From positions 1-55,136 of the forward strand of contig CALWDW010000041.1 in NCBI GenBank assembly GCA_944376795.1: 55,136 nucleotides of DNA, given 5' to 3'. A program made the position numbers and the translations under genes. Positions 14,941 to 21,355 of this stretch are shown here, one piece after another (positions within the stretch are counted from its first letter, which is position 1; every line of letters begins with the position of its first letter). Below the pieces are notes generated by a model that made no database searches, was not told the origin of the DNA, and saw only the letters and a list, made by a program, of their open reading frames with translations. The DNA is from an uncultured Christensenellaceae bacterium (lineage in GTDB: Bacteria; Bacillota; Clostridia; Christensenellales; UMGS416).

Positions 14941-15777
14941 TTACTCCTTCAGGAATGCCTCCACCGCGTCGGCGGCGCCGTCCAGCCAGCTTCCCTGGAA
15001 GTCCTCGATCCTTCCGGCGTCGCAGGCCTGGGCGACCTTCTGATCCATGGGGATGCGTCCCAGCACGGGAAGGCCGTACTGCGCAGCCACCTCTTCCAGA
15101 TGGCTCTCCCCAAAGATGGGGATCCGCTTGCCACAGTCCGGGCACTCCAGGTAGCTCATGTTTTCCACAATGCCCAGGATGGGAATGTTCATCATCTGGG
15201 CCATCTTGACCGCCTTGGCCACGATCATGCTCACCAGCTCCTGGGGAGAGGTCACAATGATCACCCCATCCAGAGGCAGGGACTGGAAGATGGTCAGGGG
15301 CACGTCGCCGGTTCCCGGGGGCATGTCGATGAACATGCAGTCTCTCTGGTGCCAGATCACATCGGTCCAGAATTGCTTGACCACGCCGGAGATCACCGGT
15401 CCGCGCCACACCACCGGGTCGGTGTCGTTCTCCAGCAGCAGGTTGACGGACATGATGTCGATGCCGGTGCCGGTCCGCACGGGAATGAGCCCCAGCTCGC
15501 TGCCGTCGGCCTTCTCCTTTACGCCGAAGACCTTGGGGATGGAGGGCCCGGTCACGTCGGCATCCAGTATGGCGGAGGCATAGCCGCGGCGCTGCATGAG
15601 TACGGACAGCATGCTGGTAACCAGGCTTTTGCCCACGCCGCCTTTGCCGCTGATCACGGCGAATACCTTCTTCACCGAGCTGGCAGGATTGGGAGCAGCC
15701 AGAAGGCTCTCGGGCTGCTGGCGGGACGCGCAGTCCGCCGAACAAGTTTCACAGTTATGGGTGCAGTTCTCTTCCAT
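14941..15777 (-). CDS. mrp: Mrp/NBP35-family iron-sulfur carrier ATPase
   Basis: A 278-residue P-loop ATPase with deviant Walker A SGKGGVGKS (about residues 44-52), the switch DADVTGPSIP and the Walker B-like FIDMPPGTGD. The C-terminal CPDCG motif, which binds the transferred Fe-S cluster, is present, as is an N-terminal Cys-rich patch (CTHNCETCSADC) as in ferredoxin-like or NBP35-type extensions. It acts in the cytoplasm to assemble or hand over Fe-S clusters. The start at 15777 has AAGGAG at 7 bases' spacing; an ATG at 15783 is too close to that site. Confidence 0.93.
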   Translation of the reverse strand: MEENCTHNCETCSADCASRQQPESLLAAPNPASSVKKVFAVISGKGGVGKSLVTSMLSVLMQRRGYASAILDADVTGPSIPKVFGVKEKADGSELGLIPVRTGTGIDIMSVNLLLENDTDPVVWRGPVISGVVKQFWTDVIWHQRDCMFIDMPPGTGDVPLTIFQSLPLDGVIIVTSPQELVSMIVAKAVKMAQMMNIPILGIVENMSYLECPDCGKRIPIFGESHLEEVAAQYGLPVLGRIPMDQKVAQACDAGRIEDFQGSWLDGAADAVEAFLKE

Positions 15778-15996
15778 TGCCATTCTCCTTATGCAGCTTA
15801 GGGATCGCTCCCTAAGACGTAGTCTGCGCAAAGAAATACCGGTCCATTCCGGCAAACGCCCATGGGCCCGGCATATCCCTCAAGAATATCCGCCGTTATT
15901 CTACGCCTTTTGGGAAAAAAAGGCAAGCCCTGCGGAATGCGCGAAGAGGGGGCGCGGGCTTTCGGTCGGCGCCTGATTTCCTTTTGTATAAAAGAG

Positions 15997-16025
15997 TTGA
16001 CGCAAGCAAAGGAAGATAATAGAGT
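15997..16025 (+). promoter_or_regulatory. Possible promoter of a degraded gene
   Basis: TTGACG (15997-16002), a 17-bp spacer and TAGAGT (16020-16025) on the plus strand, in a locally AT-rich patch upstream of the gene remnant at 16099. There is no gene in 15778-16098 otherwise. Confidence 0.35.
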
Positions 16026-16098
16026 TTTGTGGAATTGTTTGTTGATCTTATTTTATAAGAGACCGGCAGGCGCGTCCGCAATAACCCAAATCACGGCC

Positions 16099-16480
16099 AT
16101 GCTGGCGGTTCCGGCCTGCCCCACGCGAGAGGATCCCCCTGGCAATCCGTGGGTATCCGCCATTTCCGTCATGAAGAATACCGGAACGGTTCCCCTGTAC
16201 ATTGACGGAATCTCCTTCGACCTGGAGGACGCGTCCGGATCACTCATGGAGGAGATCGAGTACAGCGCAAAAGGCGCCACGCTCCAGCCGCAGAGCTTTT
16301 CTTTCCGCGGTATCCCGATTTGGGAAGACAGATCCGCCGGGGATTCCCACGAAACCCTGCCGGACGGTCTTGCCTCAGGGACACAAGCCAGCTTCGAAAT
16401 CGCCTCCAGTATGACTTTGGCCAATCGACGCCGGACGTTTTTCCCCAGGCGAACCGCCCCCCAACCCGCCGGAATGTTCC
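16099..16480 (+). pseudogene. Remnant of an FxLYD-like extracellular protein gene
   Basis: Translation of this frame contains VSAISVMKNTGTVPLYIDG and ISFDLEDASGSLMEEIEYS, followed by LQPQSFSFRGIPIW, which has the pattern of a beta-sandwich FxLYD/DUF4352-type domain (N-terminal 'V-K-N-N-G' strand, 'L-x-D-x-x-G' turn, a proline-gated strand). No ribosome site, signal peptide or lipobox is present upstream, and the frame then runs unrelated through the downstream terminator and antisense to other genes. I read it as a truncated copy lacking its N-terminus. The exact ends are uncertain. Confidence 0.4.
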
Positions 16481-16498
16481 GCCTGGGCGCAGGAAATG

Positions 16499-16541
16499 GG
16501 CCGAAGCTCTTTCGAGGCTGCGAGAGCTTCGGCCTATTTTT
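16499..16541 (+). terminator. Intrinsic terminator (overlaps end of the GNAT gene)
   Basis: GGCCGAAGCTCT (16499-16510) pairs perfectly with AGAGCTTCGGCC (16523-16534), followed by TATTTTT on the plus strand. It likely ended the degraded gene at 16099. On the minus strand it also sits at the stop codon of the acetyltransferase gene and may serve both. Confidence 0.8.
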
Positions 16542-16998
16542 CGGAATTCTCCCGGCAAAGCGGCTGCCGCAGGTAGATCATATCCACCAGCTGCACGCCC
16601 TCCTCCCAGATGGGATGGTCGTAGTGGTCGGTGAAAAAGTTGGGAATCCGGTGATGCCGCCGGAAGCCGCAGCTCTCATAGAAAAGGATGGTCGCAGGGC
16701 TGTCCCCGGTACCCACCTGCAGAGCGGTATACAGGCCGGCATAATGCTCCAGAAGGAAGCCGATGAGCCGCCGCCCGTAACCCTTCCGCTGCTCTTCGGG
16801 AAGGACGGCGATGTTTTTGATTTCCAGGATGCCGCCGGGCTCTTCGGTGACGACGCACTCGGCCTTGACCTCCGGGTCGGCCAGCACGTACATCCTCCCC
16901 CGATCCAGGTAGCGGTCGATCATACTCTCCTGCTCATCGGCCAGGAGCAGCAGGGAAAGGTAGTCCCGCTTTCCCGTCTTGACTTCACGAATCTCCAT
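16534..16998 (-). CDS. GNAT-family N-acetyltransferase
   Basis: A 154-residue acetyltransferase with LEIKNIAVLPEEQRKGYGRRLIGFLLEHY (motif A, Q-R-K-G-Y-G) and LFYESCGFRRHHRI-type motif B (ILFYESCGF). It resembles the YjbC/YvbK-type GNAT proteins. The start at 16998 is chosen because AAAGGAAACTGCCC lies upstream; the TTG at 17016 lacks a site. It overlaps the preceding TIM-barrel gene by 14 bp, so the two are coupled in one transcript. The substrate is unknown. Confidence 0.87.
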   Translation of the reverse strand: MEIREVKTGKRDYLSLLLLADEQESMIDRYLDRGRMYVLADPEVKAECVVTEEPGGILEIKNIAVLPEEQRKGYGRRLIGFLLEHYAGLYTALQVGTGDSPATILFYESCGFRRHHRIPNFFTDHYDHPIWEEGVQLVDMIYLRQPLCRENSEK

Positions 16999-17803
16999 GG
17001 GCAGTTTCCTTTCCAAGGCCTAGTTCCTGCCGTTTCCGCAGCCATTGAACCGACCGGCGCAGGCCCTCTATGGTTTTGGTCTCCAGGACAACGCGGCAGT
17101 TCCGTTCTCGGGCCAGCGCCAGGTATGGATCCAGATCCAGCTCCCCCGTCCCCAGGGGCAGGTGGCATGCGCCGCCCAGGGCATCGTGGAGGTGCATATG
17201 GCAGATGCGGTCCGCATTCCGCATCCAATACGGCGCATCCAGTCCCCCGCAGCCATGGTTGTGCCCCACGTCAAAGGTCAGGCCAAATACCGGCGACGCC
17301 AGGAGCATATCCAGGGCTTCCCGCTGAAAGGGAAGCATGCCCTCGCAGTTCTCGATGCAGATCCGAACATCGGCGCCTGCCGCCGCGTCCTCGCACATGC
17401 TGCAGAAACCGGCGATGCTCTCCCGGTACCGCCGGCCATATGCCGCGAAGAGGTACGTCCTTCCTTGGGGCAGCGTAAAATAAACGCCCCGGGCCAGGTG
17501 CATATTAAGGATAGGAATCCCCAGCCTTCGCGCCAACGCCAGGGCTTCGGCCACGGTGCGCAGGTATCCCTGTGCAATATAGGGGTTAAAGTCGCATACA
17601 TTGAGGTTTTCATCCAGGTGGAGGGTATAAGAAACCGCGTACCGCTCCCGGATCTCCTGCAGCTTGGAAACCTCCATCTCCTGCAGCTGGTAAGGGGGCA
17701 GGTTCATATTCAGCTCGATGAAATCCAGGGAAAGCTCCCTGCAAAGGGCGGCGCACGCGGCCAGCGTTCCGGTTTCCAACAGGGTGGGCATACCGAATTC
17801 CAT
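16985..17803 (-). CDS. Sugar phosphate isomerase/epimerase (xylose isomerase-like TIM barrel)
   Basis: A 272-residue AP-endonuclease-2 (xylose-isomerase-like) TIM barrel. Metal-ligand positions are seen as LNMHLARG, ICIENCEGM (Glu), LTFDVGHNHG (Asp, His), ICHMHLHDA (His) and VLETK (Glu). Such enzymes isomerise or epimerise sugars or keto-sugars using a divalent metal. The start at 17803 follows GAGAGGAGGAGCGCA. It is co-transcribed with the GNAT gene, so an acetylated sugar or amino-sugar pathway is conceivable, but nothing shows the substrate. Confidence 0.86.
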   Translation of the reverse strand: MEFGMPTLLETGTLAACAALCRELSLDFIELNMNLPPYQLQEMEVSKLQEIRERYAVSYTLHLDENLNVCDFNPYIAQGYLRTVAEALALARRLGIPILNMHLARGVYFTLPQGRTYLFAAYGRRYRESIAGFCSMCEDAAAGADVRICIENCEGMLPFQREALDMLLASPVFGLTFDVGHNHGCGGLDAPYWMRNADRICHMHLHDALGGACHLPLGTGELDLDPYLALARERNCRVVLETKTIEGLRRSVQWLRKRQELGLGKETAHGDS

Positions 17804-17871
17804 TGCGCTCCTCCTCTCGCAGGCTCCCCCGTCCGGCAGAACCGCCAATTCCCCGGAAGCCGAGAATATAG

Positions 17872-17910
17872 AAAAAAGCCGGGCACCCATCGTCTCCAAA
17901 GGTACCCGGC
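17872..17910 (-). terminator. Intrinsic terminator after tRNA-Val
   Basis: On the minus strand, GCCGGGTACC (17901-17910) pairs with GGTGCCCGGC (17878-17887), followed by TTTTTT (17872-17877). Confidence 0.9.
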
Positions 17911-17911
17911 A

Positions 17912-17988
17912 TGGTGGGATTAAATGGACTCGAACCATCGACCTCTACGATGTCAACGTAGCGCTCTAACCAGCTGAGCTATAATCCC
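17912..17988 (-). tRNA. tRNA-Val(GAC)
   Basis: The minus strand reads GGGATTA ... TAATCCC-A-CCA with an encoded CCA. The D-arm is AGCTCAGCTGGTTAGAGC, the anticodon stem CTACG/CGTAG encloses TTGACAT (anticodon GAC), and the T-arm is GATGGTTCGAGTCCATT. Length 77 nt. It is the cognate tRNA for the GTC specifier proposed for the valS T-box 3 kb away. Confidence 0.97.
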
Positions 17989-18009
17989 GCGTGAATCGCG
18001 TCAAAAAAC

Positions 18010-18037
18010 ATTATACACAAACTACCGGAAATTGCAA
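18010..18037 (-). promoter_or_regulatory. Promoter of tRNA-Val
   Basis: The minus strand has TTGCAA (18032-18037), a 16-bp spacer and TATAAT (18010-18015), 22 bp from the tRNA 5' end. Confidence 0.8.
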
Positions 18038-18086
18038 GCCCCTTTTCACACTTTTTGAGAAAGCACGGTTCCCCTTCGGGGCATCA

Positions 18087-18115
18087 TTGCAATTTTGCGC
18101 GCTTACGGTTATAAT
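18087..18115 (+). promoter_or_regulatory. Promoter of the HPr-like/DUF4364/TSCPD genes
   Basis: TTGCAA (18087-18092), a 17-bp spacer and a perfect TATAAT (18110-18115), 60 bp upstream of the HPr-like start. Confidence 0.8.
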
Positions 18116-18174
18116 GAAAGTTGCACACGGCCCCTGGCCGTCCCCGCGTACCACAAGCAGAGAGGGAGGAAATC

Positions 18175-18423
18175 ATGGACCAGATCACCACCATCAAGAT
18201 CATGCTGCCCACCATGGACGATGCCAAGACTTTCGTCTCCATCGTCGCCAAGTACCCCATGGAAATGGACCTTCGCATCGGACGCTATGTGGTCGATGCC
18301 AAGTCAATCCTAGGCATATTGAGCCTGGGAAAGCAGGATATCCTCTCCCTGGATGTGTATGGAACGGTGCCCGAGCGATTCCTGGAGGATATTGCGTCCT
18401 ACATTGTCACCGAGGGCGAGTAG
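18175..18423 (+). CDS. HPr-like protein lacking the active-site histidine
   Basis: An 82-residue protein with the HPr fold signature VDAKSILGILSLGKQDILSLDVYG, which includes the regulatory Ser46 position. The loop that in HPr carries His15 (G-x-H-A-R-P) instead reads PTMDDAKTF, so it cannot accept phosphate from enzyme I. In Bacillus the related Crh protein also lacks His15 and works only through Ser46 phosphorylation in catabolite control. A similar regulatory role is likely, but a drifted HPr-fold protein is possible. The start at 18175 follows GAGAGGGAGGAAATC. Confidence 0.85.
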   Translation: MDQITTIKIMLPTMDDAKTFVSIVAKYPMEMDLRIGRYVVDAKSILGILSLGKQDILSLDVYGTVPERFLEDIASYIVTEGE

Positions 18424-18483
18424 CCCGCCGGCAAGGCCTTGGCCCGGCCGGCAGGTACGCATGGGCTTTGGGGAGGTACCAAC

Positions 18484-19020
18484 TTGCTACACAAAAAGGG
18501 CGACCTGACGGAAAATAAGCTGATCCTGCTCTACCTGCTCCAGCAGGCCGGCCTGCCTCTGCAGCTGGATCTGATCACCGTGCTGGTCACGGAGCAGGAT
18601 TGGATGTACTATTTTGATATGTGCCAGCACCTCCTGGATCTTTCCGAAAGCGGGCTGATCGCCACGCGGGTCCTGGGAGGCGAATCTTTTTACATCATTA
18701 CCCCTGAGGGCCGGGAGAGCCTGACCCACTTCCAGTCCCGCATTCCCTTCTCCATTCGGGAGAAAATCGACGCCTACGTCCGGGAAAATCACGCCGAATT
18801 GGCCGCGCCCACCCACATCCACGCCACTTTCCACCAGCGGGAGGACGGGGACTTCCTCATCCGCCTCAGCCTTACGGAGGAGGATACCCACGAGATCTTC
18901 TCCATGGCCCTGATGGCGCGGGACCGCAGGGAGGCCGCCCAAATCTGCCAGGAATTCCGCAAGCGCGGCCCGTCCCTGTATGCCCAGGTGGTGCATCAGC
19001 TTACCTCCAGCGTGGACTGA
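18484..19020 (+). CDS. DUF4364 family protein
   Basis: A 178-residue protein of the DUF4364 family, recognised by GDLTENKLILLYLLQQAGLPL at the N-terminus, DWMYYFDMCQHLLDL, and the winged-helix-like stretch ESFYIITPEGRESL. This family is common in Clostridia, probably DNA-binding, and uncharacterised. The TTG codon at 18484 is chosen as start because GGGGAGGTACCAAC precedes it and the homologous N-terminus begins there. It lies 60 bp behind the HPr-like gene and is likely co-transcribed. Confidence 0.85.
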   Translation: MLHKKGDLTENKLILLYLLQQAGLPLQLDLITVLVTEQDWMYYFDMCQHLLDLSESGLIATRVLGGESFYIITPEGRESLTHFQSRIPFSIREKIDAYVRENHAELAAPTHIHATFHQREDGDFLIRLSLTEEDTHEIFSMALMARDRREAAQICQEFRKRGPSLYAQVVHQLTSSVD

Positions 19021-19078
19021 CCCGCCGCAGCCCGCTGCCTTCGGATTCCTTATCCCACAACCAGAGAGGAAGAAAACC

Positions 19079-19324
19079 ATGTTTCAATACCGCACCCACG
19101 GAACCTGTTCCACCGCCATCACCTTCGACCTGGTGGACGGCCGCGTCCACAATGTTCGCTTTACCAACGGCTGCCGGGGCAACCTCCAGGGCATCGGCCG
19201 TCTGGTGGAGGGTATGGAGGCCCAGGAGGTCATCGCCCGCTGCAAGGGCGTCCAGTGCCACGGAGGGACCTCCTGTCCGGACCAGCTGGCCAAGGCCCTG
19301 GAAGAGGCCCTGGCCCAGGGCTAG
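19079..19324 (+). CDS. TSCPD domain-containing protein
   Basis: An 81-residue protein of the TIGR03905 family, containing the diagnostic CHGGTSCPDQLAKAL near the C-terminus and TNGCRGNLQGIGRLVEG in the middle. The four cysteines (GTCST, NGCRGN, VQCHGG, TSCPD) resemble the zinc-binding tail domain found in class II ribonucleotide reductases. The family's role is unknown. It starts after AGAGAGGAAGAAAACC and follows DUF4364 by 58 bp. Confidence 0.9.
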   Translation: MFQYRTHGTCSTAITFDLVDGRVHNVRFTNGCRGNLQGIGRLVEGMEAQEVIARCKGVQCHGGTSCPDQLAKALEEALAQG

Positions 19325-19328
19325 GCTC

Positions 19329-20087
19329 TTAGGCGCGAAGCTCGGCCAAGGCCTGGCGCAGCAGCGCCGCCATCCGGCGCTGGGTGTAGGCAAATATCTT
19401 CTCCCCCACCTGGGCGCTGGCCGTGCCCCGGGGATCCACCCCCGCCAGTCCCAGGGGCATCACCCCTGCCGGCGCGGTGATTTGGGCCATATCCACCAGA
19501 TCCTCCCGGCAAGCCATGACAATGGAGGTCTCGTTGGACGCGCCGTGGTCCACCTGGAAGCCCTCTTCCCGCCAATTCTCTCCATAGTCGTCAAAGAAGC
19601 AGCACAGGCAGCGCAGCCCGTGCTGCTTTTCCATCTCCGGCGCCAGGGCCTGGAACTGCCGGGTGGAAGGGCCGTGGCCATGGGCCACCAGGATCCGGAT
19701 GCCCGCCCGGGCCAGCTGCCCGGCGATGGCGTCCACCATGGCATGATAGAGGGCATCCGGCACATAGTAGGCCGATCCGGGGAGCTGCTGCTCCGGATAG
19801 GAACGCTCCTTTCCCTCCTCCACAAAGTGATCCATGCCGATCAGCTGCCCCTGCGCCCCCTCCTTCACAAAATCGGGGCCCAGAAAGAGCTTGGGCAGCA
19901 CCACGCCCCCCACCTCCCGGGCCAGCCGCTCAAACAGGGCCTGGGACTGGATGCCGTCGGCCCCCAGGGGCATGTGCTCGCCGTGCCACTCCAGGGTTCC
20001 CAGGGGCAGGTAGGCGATGGGGGCCGCCTGGATCCGCCGGGTGAATTCCCCGGGCAGAAGCTCCTCATACAATACGGGATTTTTCAT
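19329..20087 (-). CDS. Creatininase-family amidohydrolase
   Basis: A 252-residue creatininase-fold hydrolase. The metal and active-site motifs are LPLGTLEWHGEHMPLGADG (Glu, His, Asp ligands, about residues 28-45), LVAHGHGPSTRQ, and HGASNETSIVMA (His-Gly-x-x-x-x-Glu). Family members hydrolyse creatinine, formamidopyrimidines or mycofactocin precursors; here the substrate is unknown. The start at 20087 follows GGGAGAGCCATCC. It converges on the TSCPD gene with only 4 bp between stops, so their transcripts must overlap at the ends. Confidence 0.86.
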   Translation of the reverse strand: MKNPVLYEELLPGEFTRRIQAAPIAYLPLGTLEWHGEHMPLGADGIQSQALFERLAREVGGVVLPKLFLGPDFVKEGAQGQLIGMDHFVEEGKERSYPEQQLPGSAYYVPDALYHAMVDAIAGQLARAGIRILVAHGHGPSTRQFQALAPEMEKQHGLRCLCCFFDDYGENWREEGFQVDHGASNETSIVMACREDLVDMAQITAPAGVMPLGLAGVDPRGTASAQVGEKIFAYTQRRMAALLRQALAELRA

Positions 20088-20232
20088 GGATGGCTCTCCC
20101 TTCCGCGCATGCGGGTTTTGTTTTCCGAATGCTCCCAGTATACCCCCCGCCCGCCAGGCCGTCAAGCAGCAAGCGGGCCGGTTTCTCGGGGAAACCGGCC
20201 CGCGGCATGGGAGCGATCCAGGGCTCGCGGCG

Positions 20233-20928
20233 CTACGGGGCCTGTATCAGGATTACGAACGTGCCATCCTCGCCTATAAAAGTCCAGTCGGCAATGCTCC
20301 CTTCGAATGTGGATAGCCCGTCCTGCTGGATCTCGGCAAAGTCTACATACGTATTGAGTTCATCCCGCAGATCTCCGTCCGGCTCAAAAAGGACAAGAAG
20401 CGCACCCGTGAGGGCGCCTATCATTCCCGCATCGTCCACATCCAGAGTGACCCAATCCGTTTCCAGAAACACCGTATGCAATTGGCCCCCATCCACCTCA
20501 AAAAAAGCAAAAGACGATTCCGGCGCAATGGCGTAAAAGTAGCCGGTAACCGCAGGCATTCCGCTCATCACCTGATCGGCCTCATAGGAATCCACAGCGG
20601 ACGTGCCAGTAAATGGATCGTCTATTTCGAGGCTCTTAAACATTTCCTGCACAAAACTTATCATAAAGTGCGTACTCACGCCCAATGTTGGCGTCTCCTC
20701 CTGGGGAACGGGAGTCGGGGAGGGGGTCGGTGTGGGCGTAGGCGTAGGGGTCGGCGTGGGCGTAGGCGTCGGCGTCGGTGTGGGCGTAGGGGTCGGCGTG
20801 GGCGTAGGGGTCGGTGTCGGCGCAAGCGTAAGCGTGGGCTCAGGCGTGGCAACCACGGCGGCCGGCGCACAGCCGGCCAGCGCCAAAACCATCAGCAGCG
20901 CCAAGCACGCCGTCAGCGTTCTTCGCAT
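20233..20928 (-). CDS. Lipoprotein with a long Thr-Pro repeat linker
   Basis: A 231-residue secreted lipoprotein. The signal peptide ends in the lipobox LALAGC (Cys about 20), a linker of about 18 Thr-Pro pairs follows (about 37-72), and then a globular domain of about 155 residues without a recognised family (FMISFVQEMFKSLEI ... TFIGEDGTFVILIQAP). The linker would hold the domain away from the membrane through the cell wall. The start at 20928 follows GGGAGGAATCCTGC. Monocistronic; function unknown. Confidence 0.82.
   Translation of the reverse strand: MRRTLTACLALLMVLALAGCAPAAVVATPEPTLTLAPTPTPTPTPTPTPTPTPTPTPTPTPTPTPTPTPSPTPVPQEETPTLGVSTHFMISFVQEMFKSLEIDDPFTGTSAVDSYEADQVMSGMPAVTGYFYAIAPESSFAFFEVDGGQLHTVFLETDWVTLDVDDAGMIGALTGALLVLFEPDGDLRDELNTYVDFAEIQQDGLSTFEGSIADWTFIGEDGTFVILIQAP
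20711..20838. repeat. Hexanucleotide-type tandem repeat encoding the Thr-Pro linker
   Basis: Plus-strand units GGCGTNGGNGTNGG repeat without interruption, with alternating GGCGTA, GGGGTC and GGTGTG variants. Third-base variation keeps Thr-Pro on the minus strand. Such tracts change length by slippage. Confidence 0.9.
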
Positions 20929-21052
20929 GCAGGATTCCTCCCATGGTCTGTTTTTCCCAATTATACAACAAATCTCGCGCCATTTGCAATAGGCCGCGGC
21001 GTTCGGCCCTCCTGTTTTCGCGGGAATTTCCCGGGAAACCCCGGTGTTCCCC

Positions 21053-21081
21053 TTGACAGCCAGGAAAAAAGCCGGTACAAT
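21053..21081 (+). promoter_or_regulatory. Promoter of valS-folC
   Basis: TTGACA (21053-21058), 17-bp spacer (21059-21075), TACAAT (21076-21081), directly upstream of the T-box leader. Confidence 0.92.
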
Positions 21082-21087
21082 AGCTAC

Positions 21088-21338
21088 CAACAATGGGAAA
21101 GGCTTTGACGCAGAGGAGTACGCCAGCCTGCCGCACCAGAGAGGGGAGCCCACCGGCTGTAAGGTTCCCTGGCGGAAAGGGGCCGAAGGTCGCTGCCGAG
21201 CCGGACGGGTGAAGTCATCAGCCCGTCCCGGTCGCCGCCGTTATGGCGTGAAGCTGCGGGCGTTCTGCGCCCGAATCAAGGTGGTACCGCGGAGCTGATC
21301 CGTCCTTGGAGGGATGGATCGGGCTCCTTTTTATTTAG
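21088..21338 (+). promoter_or_regulatory. T-box riboswitch (valine) controlling valS
   Basis: A leader of about 250 nt with a Stem I (GAGTACGC region, AGAGAGGGG and the distal GGCTGTAAGGTTCC), a specifier candidate GTC at 21189-21191 (valine), the conserved T-box AGGTGGTACCGCGG (21279-21292) and a terminator GGAGC ... GGGCTCC-TTTTTATTT (21291-21335). Uncharged tRNA-Val pairs with the specifier and the T-box bulge, favouring the antiterminator so that transcription reaches valS when valine is short. The specifier was assigned by position in Stem I and the downstream gene, not by modelling. Confidence 0.93.
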
Positions 21339-21355
21339 GTTAGGAGGAATGGACG

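Noticed and set aside
20711..20838. CRISPR-like repeat array
   Set aside because: The repeat is a continuous short tandem tract encoding Thr-Pro, with no spacers.
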